Below, in pieces: positions 15,397 to 22,105 of a DNA stretch of 35,087 nt. Made by a program: the position numbers and the translations under genes. Within the stretch, counting starts at the first letter, position 1. The number at the start of each line of letters is the position of its first letter. Origin of the DNA: Candidatus Achromatium palustre (GTDB lineage: Bacteria > Pseudomonadota > Gammaproteobacteria > Chromatiales > Chromatiaceae); contig LFCU01000092.1 of NCBI GenBank assembly GCA_001044195.1, forward strand, positions 1 to 35,087, in the 5' to 3' direction. The notes below the pieces were generated by a model. It was given only the letters and a program-made list of their open reading frames with translations. It ran no database searches and had not been told where the DNA came from.

Positions 15397-15855
15397 TTAA
15401 CGCCAATGCCACCAATGCCAATATTTTCGATATTTTATTTTGGGTATTAGATAGCGTTTATTAATAATACCAGACATGTTAACTTCAAAATGGGGCCATG
15501 CTAGGCCAACCGCTAATACTGTACCAATACACAATACAACTGCAAAACGTTTTAGAATGGGGCTTGCGCCTTCAAGTTCGGCTAAAACTTCATTTACCAA
15601 CAATGCAAGTAATAAAATACCAGTAGCCACACCAACTCGTCGTAATTGGCTACCTATAATCCAACCCAACACCATGTAGGTAGAAAAGATGAATACTCCT
15701 GCTAATAGTTTTAATGAGAAAAAGTCCTTAGATGGGCCTGTAATCCAATGATAAAAGGAGAGACCAAAAGGATTATAAGTCATTAGCACAAGTGTAATAC
15801 ATCCTACCCATAACAATAAAAATTTTCGTATTGTAATTGGAAAAACTTCTGCCAT
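15397..15855 (-). CDS. DUF6524-like four-helix membrane protein
   Basis: 152 residues with four hydrophobic helices and a conserved-looking first loop TYNPFGLSFYHWI, which I associate with the DUF6524 family; its function is unknown. The C-terminus is basic and aromatic (KYRKYWHWWHWR). It is 39 bp upstream of the Mic60-like gene on the same strand and probably co-transcribed with it, which hints at a shared membrane role. The ATG at 15855 is preceded by aggagcc at a good distance. Confidence 0.6.
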   Translation of the reverse strand: MAEVFPITIRKFLLLWVGCITLVLMTYNPFGLSFYHWITGPSKDFFSLKLLAGVFIFSTYMVLGWIIGSQLRRVGVATGILLLALLVNEVLAELEGASPILKRFAVVLCIGTVLAVGLAWPHFEVNMSGIINKRYLIPKIKYRKYWHWWHWR

Positions 15856-16267
15856 TAGTTAGGCTCCTTGTTTTTACAAAATATCACATATTATGCTTCA
15901 TATATATAATACTACCAAAAAATTTTAAATACTGTCAGTATAAATAATAATTCTTGGATATCATTTAGAATGTTAAATTCAACTGTCCAGTTTTTTGATT
16001 TGACAAATTTACCACTTCTCAAGGATATAGAATTATTGAAATATATTACTTCCATATTTTCTGGTAAAAATCAAGCAGAAAAAACTGGATAGTCGAGTTA
16101 TATTTAAGATGTTACCATCTTTACAAAAATATATCCTATGTAGCTAAAATATTTTATGTTACACGATGCACACCTTACAATCTAATCTGACAAAGTAAAT
16201 TTAAACGTCATATCATTCATAACATTTCCATAACTTAATAGACCTATCCGATTTCACCGAGTTTTCA
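15856..16267. other. 412-bp gene-free divergent region
   Basis: Separates the divergent DUF6524-like gene and the ABC ATPase genes. Holds the 120-bp inverted-repeat element at 15981-16100. The remainder is AT-rich, with no recognised site and no coding sequence. Confidence 0.6.
15981..16100. mobile_element. 120-bp MITE-like element
   Basis: Inner arms tccagtttttt (15986-15996) and aaaaaactgga (16079-16089) are perfect 11-bp inverted repeats; the outer ends are aactg/gagtt-like. The left end with its flank (ccagttttttgatttga) recurs at 3900-3916, and the right end (aaaaaactggatagtc) at 3857-3872 and 26773-26788. No coding potential. Confidence 0.6.
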
Positions 16268-17059
16268 ATGAGTCAAATTACCATTCATGATCTTTGCAAA
16301 TCCTATCCCAATAGACGCAAAAATAGACGTACTGAGAAAGATCAAGAACCTAATACCCAAATTGGGGTCTTGGATCATGTGAACCTAAATATTGCCCCTG
16401 GACATCTGACCTGTATCCTTGGCCCTTCAGGATGTGGTAAATCTACTTTACTTATGATCGTAGCAGGATTTGATAAACCAACATCAGGAGAGGTCATTAT
16501 TGATGGAAAACTAGTTACAGGGCCTACATCTGATAACATATTTGTATTTCAACAAGGCGGTCTCTTGCCATGGATGACTATATATCAAAACGTAGAATTA
16601 GGTCTACGCCATATGCAGGAACCAGAAGAAAAACGTGATAAGATCCATGAAGCCATTGAACTAGTAGAACTTGAAGGTTTTCAAGATCACTATCCAGGGC
16701 AATTATCAGGAGGAATGAAGCGTAGAGCGGAACTAGCGCGAGCACTTGTTATCAATCCCAAACTGCTAATCATGGACGAACCCTTTAGTGGCTTAGATTT
16801 TTTGACCAGATTGCATATGCGTGAAGAAGTAGTCAATATGCATGAATTGTTTCGCAAGACTACACTATTAGTAACACATGATATAGATGATGCTATAGCA
16901 ATGAGTGATCATTTAATCGTGATGACGGATCGTCCCAGTCGAGTCAGAATGGAGCATATTATAGAACCTGGGCATCCTCGTAATTATGAAAAAGATAAAG
17001 AGATTGCGGAATTACGTGAAGAAATATTTTTTACATTAGGGGTGCATTATGCCGTCTAA
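16268..17059 (+). CDS. ABC transporter ATP-binding protein, NitT/TauT type (copy 1)
   Basis: 263 residues. Walker A GPSGCGKST (52-60), Q-loop FVFQQGGLLPW, signature LSGGMKRR (146-153), Walker B LLIMDEPF with D170/E171, and the H-loop VTHDIDDA. The layout is that of SsuB/TauB/NrtD ATPases, which power uptake of nitrate, sulfonates, taurine or pyrimidine precursors; the substrate cannot be told. Copy 2, 106 bp downstream, is closely similar along its whole length. A Lys/Arg-rich insertion around residues 15-30 is the most diverged part. No permease gene is adjacent. The ATG at 16268 has no strong ribosome binding site. Confidence 0.9.
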   Translation: MSQITIHDLCKSYPNRRKNRRTEKDQEPNTQIGVLDHVNLNIAPGHLTCILGPSGCGKSTLLMIVAGFDKPTSGEVIIDGKLVTGPTSDNIFVFQQGGLLPWMTIYQNVELGLRHMQEPEEKRDKIHEAIELVELEGFQDHYPGQLSGGMKRRAELARALVINPKLLIMDEPFSGLDFLTRLHMREEVVNMHELFRKTTLLVTHDIDDAIAMSDHLIVMTDRPSRVRMEHIIEPGHPRNYEKDKEIAELREEIFFTLGVHYAV

Positions 17060-17093
17060 ATCTACACTGTTTATTAGTCGCCAGATCCTTTAA
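17049..17093 (+). pseudogene. Possible relic of a substrate-binding protein start after ATPase copy 1
   Basis: An ATG at 17049 overlaps the end of ATPase copy 1 exactly as the binding-protein gene (ATG at 17947) overlaps copy 2, and both begin MP-K. Here the frame stops after 14 codons. It suggests that an ATPase plus binding-protein unit was duplicated and the first binding protein deleted. The overlap itself follows from the conserved ATPase end, so this is suggestive only. Confidence 0.35.
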
Positions 17094-17165
17094 GTTAAAA
17101 GCTACTAAAATTTATGCATAACTAGACTTACAACAAGCAATTTTTGTTACATACAGGAAGCCTTA

Positions 17166-17957
17166 ATGAGTCAAATTCTCATCCATGATCTCTGCAAATC
17201 CTACCCCAATAGACGTAAAAAACAGCGTATTACTACAGATGAAACACCTTATGAGCCGATTGCTGTATTAGATCATGTTAATATAAAGGTTTCTCCAGGA
17301 CATCTAACCTGTATCCTTGGGCCTTCGGGATGCGGAAAATCTACATTGCTAATGATCGTAGCTGGATTTGATAAGCCAACATCAGGAAAAGTCTTAATTA
17401 ATAATAAACCAATAACTGGACCTACTTCTGATAATATGTTTGTTTTTCAACAAGGTGGATTATTTCCATGGCTAACTGTAGCTCAAAACGTAGAGTTAGG
17501 ACTACGAAATTTGCAAGATCAAAAAGAAAAATGGGATAAAATTTATGAAGCTATTAAGATGGTAGGTCTGAAAGGTTTTGAAGACCATTATCCAGAGCAA
17601 CTGTCTGGTGGAATGAAACGTCGTGCTGAATTAGCCCGTGCTTTAGTAGTTAATCCAAAATTATTAATTATGGATGAACCATTTAGTGGCCTAGATTTTT
17701 TAACCCATCTTCGTATGCGCGAAGAAGTGGTAAATATGCACGAATTGTGTCATCAAACTATATTGATCGTAACACATGATATAGATGACGCTATAGCAAT
17801 TGGGGATCATTTAATTGTAATGACGGATCGTCCTAGTCGAGTTAAAATGGAACATATTATAGAACCTGGGCATCCTCGTAATTATGAAAAAGATAAAGAG
17901 ATTGCGGAATTACGTGAAGAAATATTTTTTACGTTAGGAGTACATTATGCCGTTTAA
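17166..17957 (+). CDS. ABC transporter ATP-binding protein, NitT/TauT type (copy 2)
   Basis: 263 residues with the same motifs as copy 1: GPSGCGKST, LSGGMKRR, LLIMDEPF, VTHDIDDA. Many synonymous changes separate the copies, yet an 80-nt tract near the 3' end (17853-17932) is identical to 16955-17034 of copy 1. The gene ends 11 nt inside the substrate-binding protein gene, so the pair is translationally coupled. Two ATPases could form a heterodimer, or serve two transporters. aggaag lies about 8 nt before the ATG. Confidence 0.9.
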   Translation: MSQILIHDLCKSYPNRRKKQRITTDETPYEPIAVLDHVNIKVSPGHLTCILGPSGCGKSTLLMIVAGFDKPTSGKVLINNKPITGPTSDNMFVFQQGGLFPWLTVAQNVELGLRNLQDQKEKWDKIYEAIKMVGLKGFEDHYPEQLSGGMKRRAELARALVVNPKLLIMDEPFSGLDFLTHLRMREEVVNMHELCHQTILIVTHDIDDAIAIGDHLIVMTDRPSRVKMEHIIEPGHPRNYEKDKEIAELREEIFFTLGVHYAV

Positions 17958-19008
17958 ATTTCTAAAATTTAAAACTATACAACTCAATACGTTAAGCCAA
18001 TTAGGAGATGGATGGAAAAACCTTATTATTGCCATTTCTTGGTTTTTAATAATCTCATTCTTACACTACTGGCTAAATTTTCTCCACGAAGATCGTCGCA
18101 TAATAACTATGGGATATATGCCAGTAGTCACTAATCTATCGGCCCCAATACTAGATCAAGTCAGCAAAAAAGCCAATTCTGGACGTTACCGCTTTGTAGC
18201 CATGAAATTCGCATCTTTTGCTGAAATGGCAGAATCACTACGTCATGGTCATATTGATGCAGCCTTCATGATTGCCCCCTTAGCCATTGTATTAAGACAA
18301 CAAAAAGAAGATATCAAAGTAGTCTACATAGGCAATCGTCACGAAAGCACACTGGTAACACGCAAAGATTTAAACATTAAATCTCTTGTGGATCTTGCAG
18401 GCAAAACCATAGCTGTACCCATGCGTTATTCAGGGCATAATCTAGGATTGCGGCGCTTACTTGCCGAACAAGCCCCAACCATCAATGTGAAGATTGTAGA
18501 AATGAATCCTCCCGATATGGCAGCAGCTTTAACATCAGGGGCATTAGACGCATACTTTGTAGGTGAACCATTTGCTGCAACTACATTACTTAATGGAAAA
18601 GCTCAAAAACTATTTTATGTTGAAAAAATTTGGAAGAACTTTATTTGTAATCTGTTGGTAGTACGGCAAAAATTTATTGCTACTGAACCTGAAGCCGTAA
18701 AGGCCCTCATTACAGGTGCGGTACGTGCTGGCTTATGGGCCAAAGAGCATCCTGATGCTGCCGCAAAGATTGCCAGTAAATATTGGGGGCAACCTAAAAA
18801 ATTAGTCAAATATGCTATCAATAATCCCCCAAATCGTATAGTCTATGATAAGTTTATCCCTAAAGTAAATGAACTAGAAGAGATTGCTGAACTTATGGTA
18901 CGATTTGGACTTGCAGAACAGGCAAATATTGAAGGACTTATAGATGCTAGCTTTGCCACAATGGTAAATTTAGGTAATATTAAGTTTGAAAATATTTTGC
19001 CTCAATGA
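17947..19008 (+). CDS. NitT/TauT-type substrate-binding protein, membrane anchored
   Basis: 353 residues. A hydrophobic helix at 25-46 lies behind a basic N-terminus without a clear signal-peptidase or lipobox site, so the protein is probably anchored to the inner membrane. The NMT1/SsuA-like fold follows: ITMGYMPVVTNLSAPIL, FASFAEMAESLRHGHIDAAFMIAPLAIVL, LVDLAGKTIAVPMRYSGHNLGLRRLL, and MAAALTSGALDAYFVGEPFA. Families with this fold bind nitrate, bicarbonate, sulfonates or thiamine precursors; the ligand is unknown. It overlaps ATPase copy 2 by 11 nt. A transmembrane permease would be needed for transport and is missing nearby. Confidence 0.88.
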   Translation: MPFKFLKFKTIQLNTLSQLGDGWKNLIIAISWFLIISFLHYWLNFLHEDRRIITMGYMPVVTNLSAPILDQVSKKANSGRYRFVAMKFASFAEMAESLRHGHIDAAFMIAPLAIVLRQQKEDIKVVYIGNRHESTLVTRKDLNIKSLVDLAGKTIAVPMRYSGHNLGLRRLLAEQAPTINVKIVEMNPPDMAAALTSGALDAYFVGEPFAATTLLNGKAQKLFYVEKIWKNFICNLLVVRQKFIATEPEAVKALITGAVRAGLWAKEHPDAAAKIASKYWGQPKKLVKYAINNPPNRIVYDKFIPKVNELEEIAELMVRFGLAEQANIEGLIDASFATMVNLGNIKFENILPQ

Positions 19009-19283
19009 TAGATTACTCAATGATAGATTAATCATAGATTATTATTAAGATGTAGATTACTATAAAATCACTATAAAGATTAGATATTATACCTATTTTC
19101 ATAACTAACTTAATTAGAGAAAATATAAATTATATCAATTTTTATAATATATTGAATTTAATAGAAAAATTTCTAATTTCTACAATGAAACCGGACTTTT
19201 GGTTAAAAATCGGTATAATGTCTATTATATAAATTGCCAATTACAAATCTTTTAACTTAAAGAAAAATAAATAGGAGAATCGG

Positions 19284-20804
19284 ATGCCAAAATGGTTATT
19301 AATCTTCTTATGCCTTATTATAATGCCACCGTTGCTAGTAGAGGCTGCAACTCTTAAAGACGTGCAAGAGATGCTCATTGAGCTTGGATATAATCCTGGG
19401 ACACCTGATGGATTACGGGGCCGTAAAACCCGTAACGCCCTTAGAAAATTTCAAAGGGATCATGCTCTCCGCCGCACGGGCCGCATGAATCTAAGAACTG
19501 TCAAAGCATTGCAAGCCAGTATTGCAGCGAAAAAGGCAGCACAAGCAGCTAAAGCAGCGGCAGTCAATGAACCAGAAGCACCAGCAACTATAGATAGTAC
19601 AAATAGTACAAATAGTACAAATATTACAGATAGTACAGATAGTACAGATAGTACAGAGACTATAGATAGCAAAAAGGTTACAGATGAAACAAAAGCTACA
19701 GAATCTGAACATGCAGAATCTAAAGCTGCAGAATCTATAGAAAATGCAGATATTGTAAAGGCTACAGATAGCACCGCTAATACAAACTTAGATGATAATA
19801 ATCCTAAAACAACTAACGCATCTGAACATTCACCTCTACCAACTATTACAGAAGAACCAGACATAGAACATCCTTCTATAGATAGTGCAATAACTACGGA
19901 AACAATTTCGTTACCAAACACACAATCTATAGCAATAGAACCACAAGCATCTACTCCCAAAGAACCACAACAATCAAAAGACTCCCAACAATCAGTAATA
20001 GCTACCATTACTAGATCCCAAAATCAATCCAGATCTCAGGAAACATCTAGCAAACCGAAAATTTTAAGACCAGTACAACCTTGGCCCAAAGAAAAAACTG
20101 TACCCATACCTTCACCTGTTGGAATAATAACATTCTCCCGCATCCCAGGTGGATGTTTTATCACCCGAACCAATGGTACAAAATCGACTCAAGAAGTTTG
20201 TGTCCACAAAAATACCCACTTTCTCATCAGCCAACACGAAATTACCCAAGGACAATGGCAGAAAGTAATGAAAGACAACCCTGCAGGAGCTACAAAAGGT
20301 AAGGATCATCCTATAGAAAACGTCTCTTGGAACGACATTCAAAACTTCATAGCCAAACTTAATAGCACAGCCCAAGGTCGATATAGACTACCAACTGAAG
20401 CTGAGTGGGAATACGCCGCTCATGGTGGTTACAATAATATTTATTGGTGGGGTAATGTAGACCCAACCTGTGAGATAAAAAAAACCAATGGAGCCAATTT
20501 TAGTGGTGGCATCTCTTGCCCTAATACTACTACCAAAGTTGGAACTTATGCACCTAACCCTTACGGTCTTTATGATATGCATGGCAATGTTTGGGAATGG
20601 GTACAAGATGTTTATAGTGCGTCTGGTTATGATTCTAAACATCCCAATGATCCTGTAGTTACAAAGGGTAGTCATTTTAGGGTGTTTCGTGGTGGCAGTT
20701 GGTTATATCCAGGGGATGCAATGGCAGTATATAATCGAGATCGTGCAAAGCCTGATTTCCACTTTTCCCATTTAGGATTTCGGTTGGTTTATGAAGAACC
20801 TTAA
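19284..20804 (+). CDS. Secreted peptidoglycan-binding plus SUMF1-fold (FGE-sulfatase family) protein
   Basis: 506 residues. Signal peptide (1-21, ending VEA), PG_binding_1 domain (about 24-77: LKDVQEMLIELGYNPGTPDGL ... FQRDH), a ~180-residue Ser/Thr/Glu-rich linker, and a C-terminal SUMF1/C-type-lectin-like domain (about 270-504). The latter has HEITQGQWQKVM, ENVSWNDIQNFIAKLN, YRLPTEAEWEYAAHGG, GLYDMHGNVWEWVQD, FRVFRGGSW and LGFRLV. The RGGS segment is followed by WLYPGD and not by the cysteine of true formylglycine-generating enzymes, so it is probably a binding or structural domain in the cell wall. Part of the linker is encoded by 9-bp tandem repeats (19597-19662). aggag precedes the ATG by 6 nt. 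Confidence 0.88.
   Translation: MPKWLLIFLCLIIMPPLLVEAATLKDVQEMLIELGYNPGTPDGLRGRKTRNALRKFQRDHALRRTGRMNLRTVKALQASIAAKKAAQAAKAAAVNEPEAPATIDSTNSTNSTNITDSTDSTDSTETIDSKKVTDETKATESEHAESKAAESIENADIVKATDSTANTNLDDNNPKTTNASEHSPLPTITEEPDIEHPSIDSAITTETISLPNTQSIAIEPQASTPKEPQQSKDSQQSVIATITRSQNQSRSQETSSKPKILRPVQPWPKEKTVPIPSPVGIITFSRIPGGCFITRTNGTKSTQEVCVHKNTHFLISQHEITQGQWQKVMKDNPAGATKGKDHPIENVSWNDIQNFIAKLNSTAQGRYRLPTEAEWEYAAHGGYNNIYWWGNVDPTCEIKKTNGANFSGGISCPNTTTKVGTYAPNPYGLYDMHGNVWEWVQDVYSASGYDSKHPNDPVVTKGSHFRVFRGGSWLYPGDAMAVYNRDRAKPDFHFSHLGFRLVYEEP
19597..19662. repeat. 9-bp tandem repeats encoding a Ser-Thr-Asn/Asp linker
   Basis: Successive agtacaaat, then agtacagat, units encode repeated STN and STD tripeptides. 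The unit length is a multiple of three, so slippage changes linker length without frameshift. Confidence 0.8.
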
Positions 20805-20886
20805 ACATACTGCACACCGTTATAAATTTAGATTTTATGAATAACTATGTGGGATGCAAAGTGTGTTGGGGTAGTTCGAATAATGC

Positions 20887-20910
20887 GTTCCCACGCTAAA
20901 GCTTGGGAAC
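20887..20910. repeat. gttcccacgc/gcttgggaac hairpin
   Basis: Near-perfect 10-bp arms around a taaa loop, between the SUMF1-fold gene and the CZB gene. Member of the gttccca family. Confidence 0.65.
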
Positions 20911-20990
20911 GGTGAATTAGTTGCTGTTAAAATCTCTTATAAATATCATCTCATATAATAACGATTTTAAAATTAAGGAGAATTCCTACT

Positions 20991-21359
20991 ATGGCTGTCA
21001 AACATGCATTTAATGCCTCTGTTGCCAAATTACAACATGAAATGTGGAAAAACAAAATTATTACTTTTCTTAATGGCGGTCCAGTTCCAACAGAAGTCTC
21101 ACACCGCGAATGTCAGCTTGGAAAATGGCTTTACGAGGAAGGGGGGAAAGAAGAATATGGATCGCTACCAGAAATGCGACACCTAGAAAAAGAGCACACT
21201 AAGTTTCATGATGTTATTAAACAAGCCATCGCAATGCAGCAAGCTGGCAATGAAAAAGAAGCATGGAATCTTTATGAATCCCTCAAGCCCTTATCCAAAG
21301 AATTATTGGCTATAATAGATACGTTATCTAATAAGCTTAAGCAAAATAAAGTCAGTTAA
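20991..21359 (+). CDS. Free-standing CZB (chemoreceptor zinc-binding) domain protein
   Basis: 122 residues consisting of a CZB domain alone. The zinc ligands H-C-H-H appear as His16 (LQHEMWK), Cys41 (RECQLGKW), His69 and His73 (EHTKFH), in the expected spacing for a four-helix bundle. CZB domains usually form the C-terminus of chemoreceptors or regulate diguanylate cyclases (DgcZ), sensing zinc or hypochlorous acid. Here no signalling domain is attached; the protein may act in trans on a cyclase or receptor. Strong aaggag 10 nt before the ATG. Monocistronic. Confidence 0.85.
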   Translation: MAVKHAFNASVAKLQHEMWKNKIITFLNGGPVPTEVSHRECQLGKWLYEEGGKEEYGSLPEMRHLEKEHTKFHDVIKQAIAMQQAGNEKEAWNLYESLKPLSKELLAIIDTLSNKLKQNKVS

Positions 21360-21383
21360 AATAAACCACATAGACGTAAATTA

Positions 21384-21482
21384 TCAATAACTCATGGCAA
21401 ATTGTATGGTGCATACCTTACCACATATTAGGATGAGTACATCCATAAACGAAACCCTACACAAGATGCCATAAGTTATTGA
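21384..21482. mobile_element. 99-bp MITE-like element
   Basis: Ends tcaataactcatggca (21384-21399) and tgccataagttattga (21467-21482) are inverted repeats matching at 15 of 16 positions. Internal sequence catggcaaattgtatggtgc-taccttaccac recurs near 29391-29432, and the outer end (ttctcaataac-taaggca) at 10185-10204, so there are at least two partial relatives in the window. Confidence 0.7.
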
Positions 21483-21538
21483 GAAATTATTTTCAAATAA
21501 CAACTAGTTGAGTTCATGACAACAACCAAATATAACAA

Positions 21539-22054
21539 ATGCTATTTTCATTACAACAACACCCAATCACATCTATACCACAAATCAGTGTAAAAGCTGA
21601 AATCTACATAAATGAAACCAGCATAGACTTATCCTATACAGTACGCGGTGATATCGACTCCCTATATATTCCAGAAACCAAACGCCATAATAGACGTACT
21701 GACAACTTATGGAAACATACCTGTGCTGATTTTTTTATAGAAAAAGAAAAAGCTGGAACTGGCTATTGGGAATGGAATTTTGCTCTTTCTAAACAATGGC
21801 AACTGTATGGATTTGGGGAGTACCGCAAACGGCGCACTAAACCTAAAGTTGCAGAACCAGACATCTACAAAACCCGGCGTTCTGACTCTTTGTTTTTACA
21901 AATATATATTCCCAAACTATCTAAAACTACCATACCTCGTATGGGACTGAATATGATATTAGAAGATAAACAGCAACAACTATCTTATTGGGGGATAAAA
22001 CATGTAGCAGGGCCTCCAGATTTTCATAATGCCAGTACTTGGACTAAATTGTAA
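21539..22054 (+). CDS. DOMON-like domain protein
   Basis: 171 residues forming one beta-rich domain. The segments DNLWKHTCADFFIEKE, YWEWNFALSKQWQLYGFGEYR and the terminal YWGIKHVAGPPDFH are typical of the DOMON/CBM9-like family that I recall from MurB-associated and haem/sugar-binding contexts. No signal peptide is visible, so the protein appears cytoplasmic. Function unknown. It precedes lptD on the same strand by about 50 bp. Confidence 0.7.
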   Translation: MLFSLQQHPITSIPQISVKAEIYINETSIDLSYTVRGDIDSLYIPETKRHNRRTDNLWKHTCADFFIEKEKAGTGYWEWNFALSKQWQLYGFGEYRKRRTKPKVAEPDIYKTRRSDSLFLQIYIPKLSKTTIPRMGLNMILEDKQQQLSYWGIKHVAGPPDFHNASTWTKL

Positions 22055-22105
22055 TTACATAATCCATATCAATAACCTTGACTCAATAGGATATAAAAAA
22101 CCTTT

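Noticed and set aside
19460-20008. Minus-strand frame of 182 codons
   Set aside because: Antisense shadow of the low-complexity linker of the SUMF1-fold protein; composition is artefactual.
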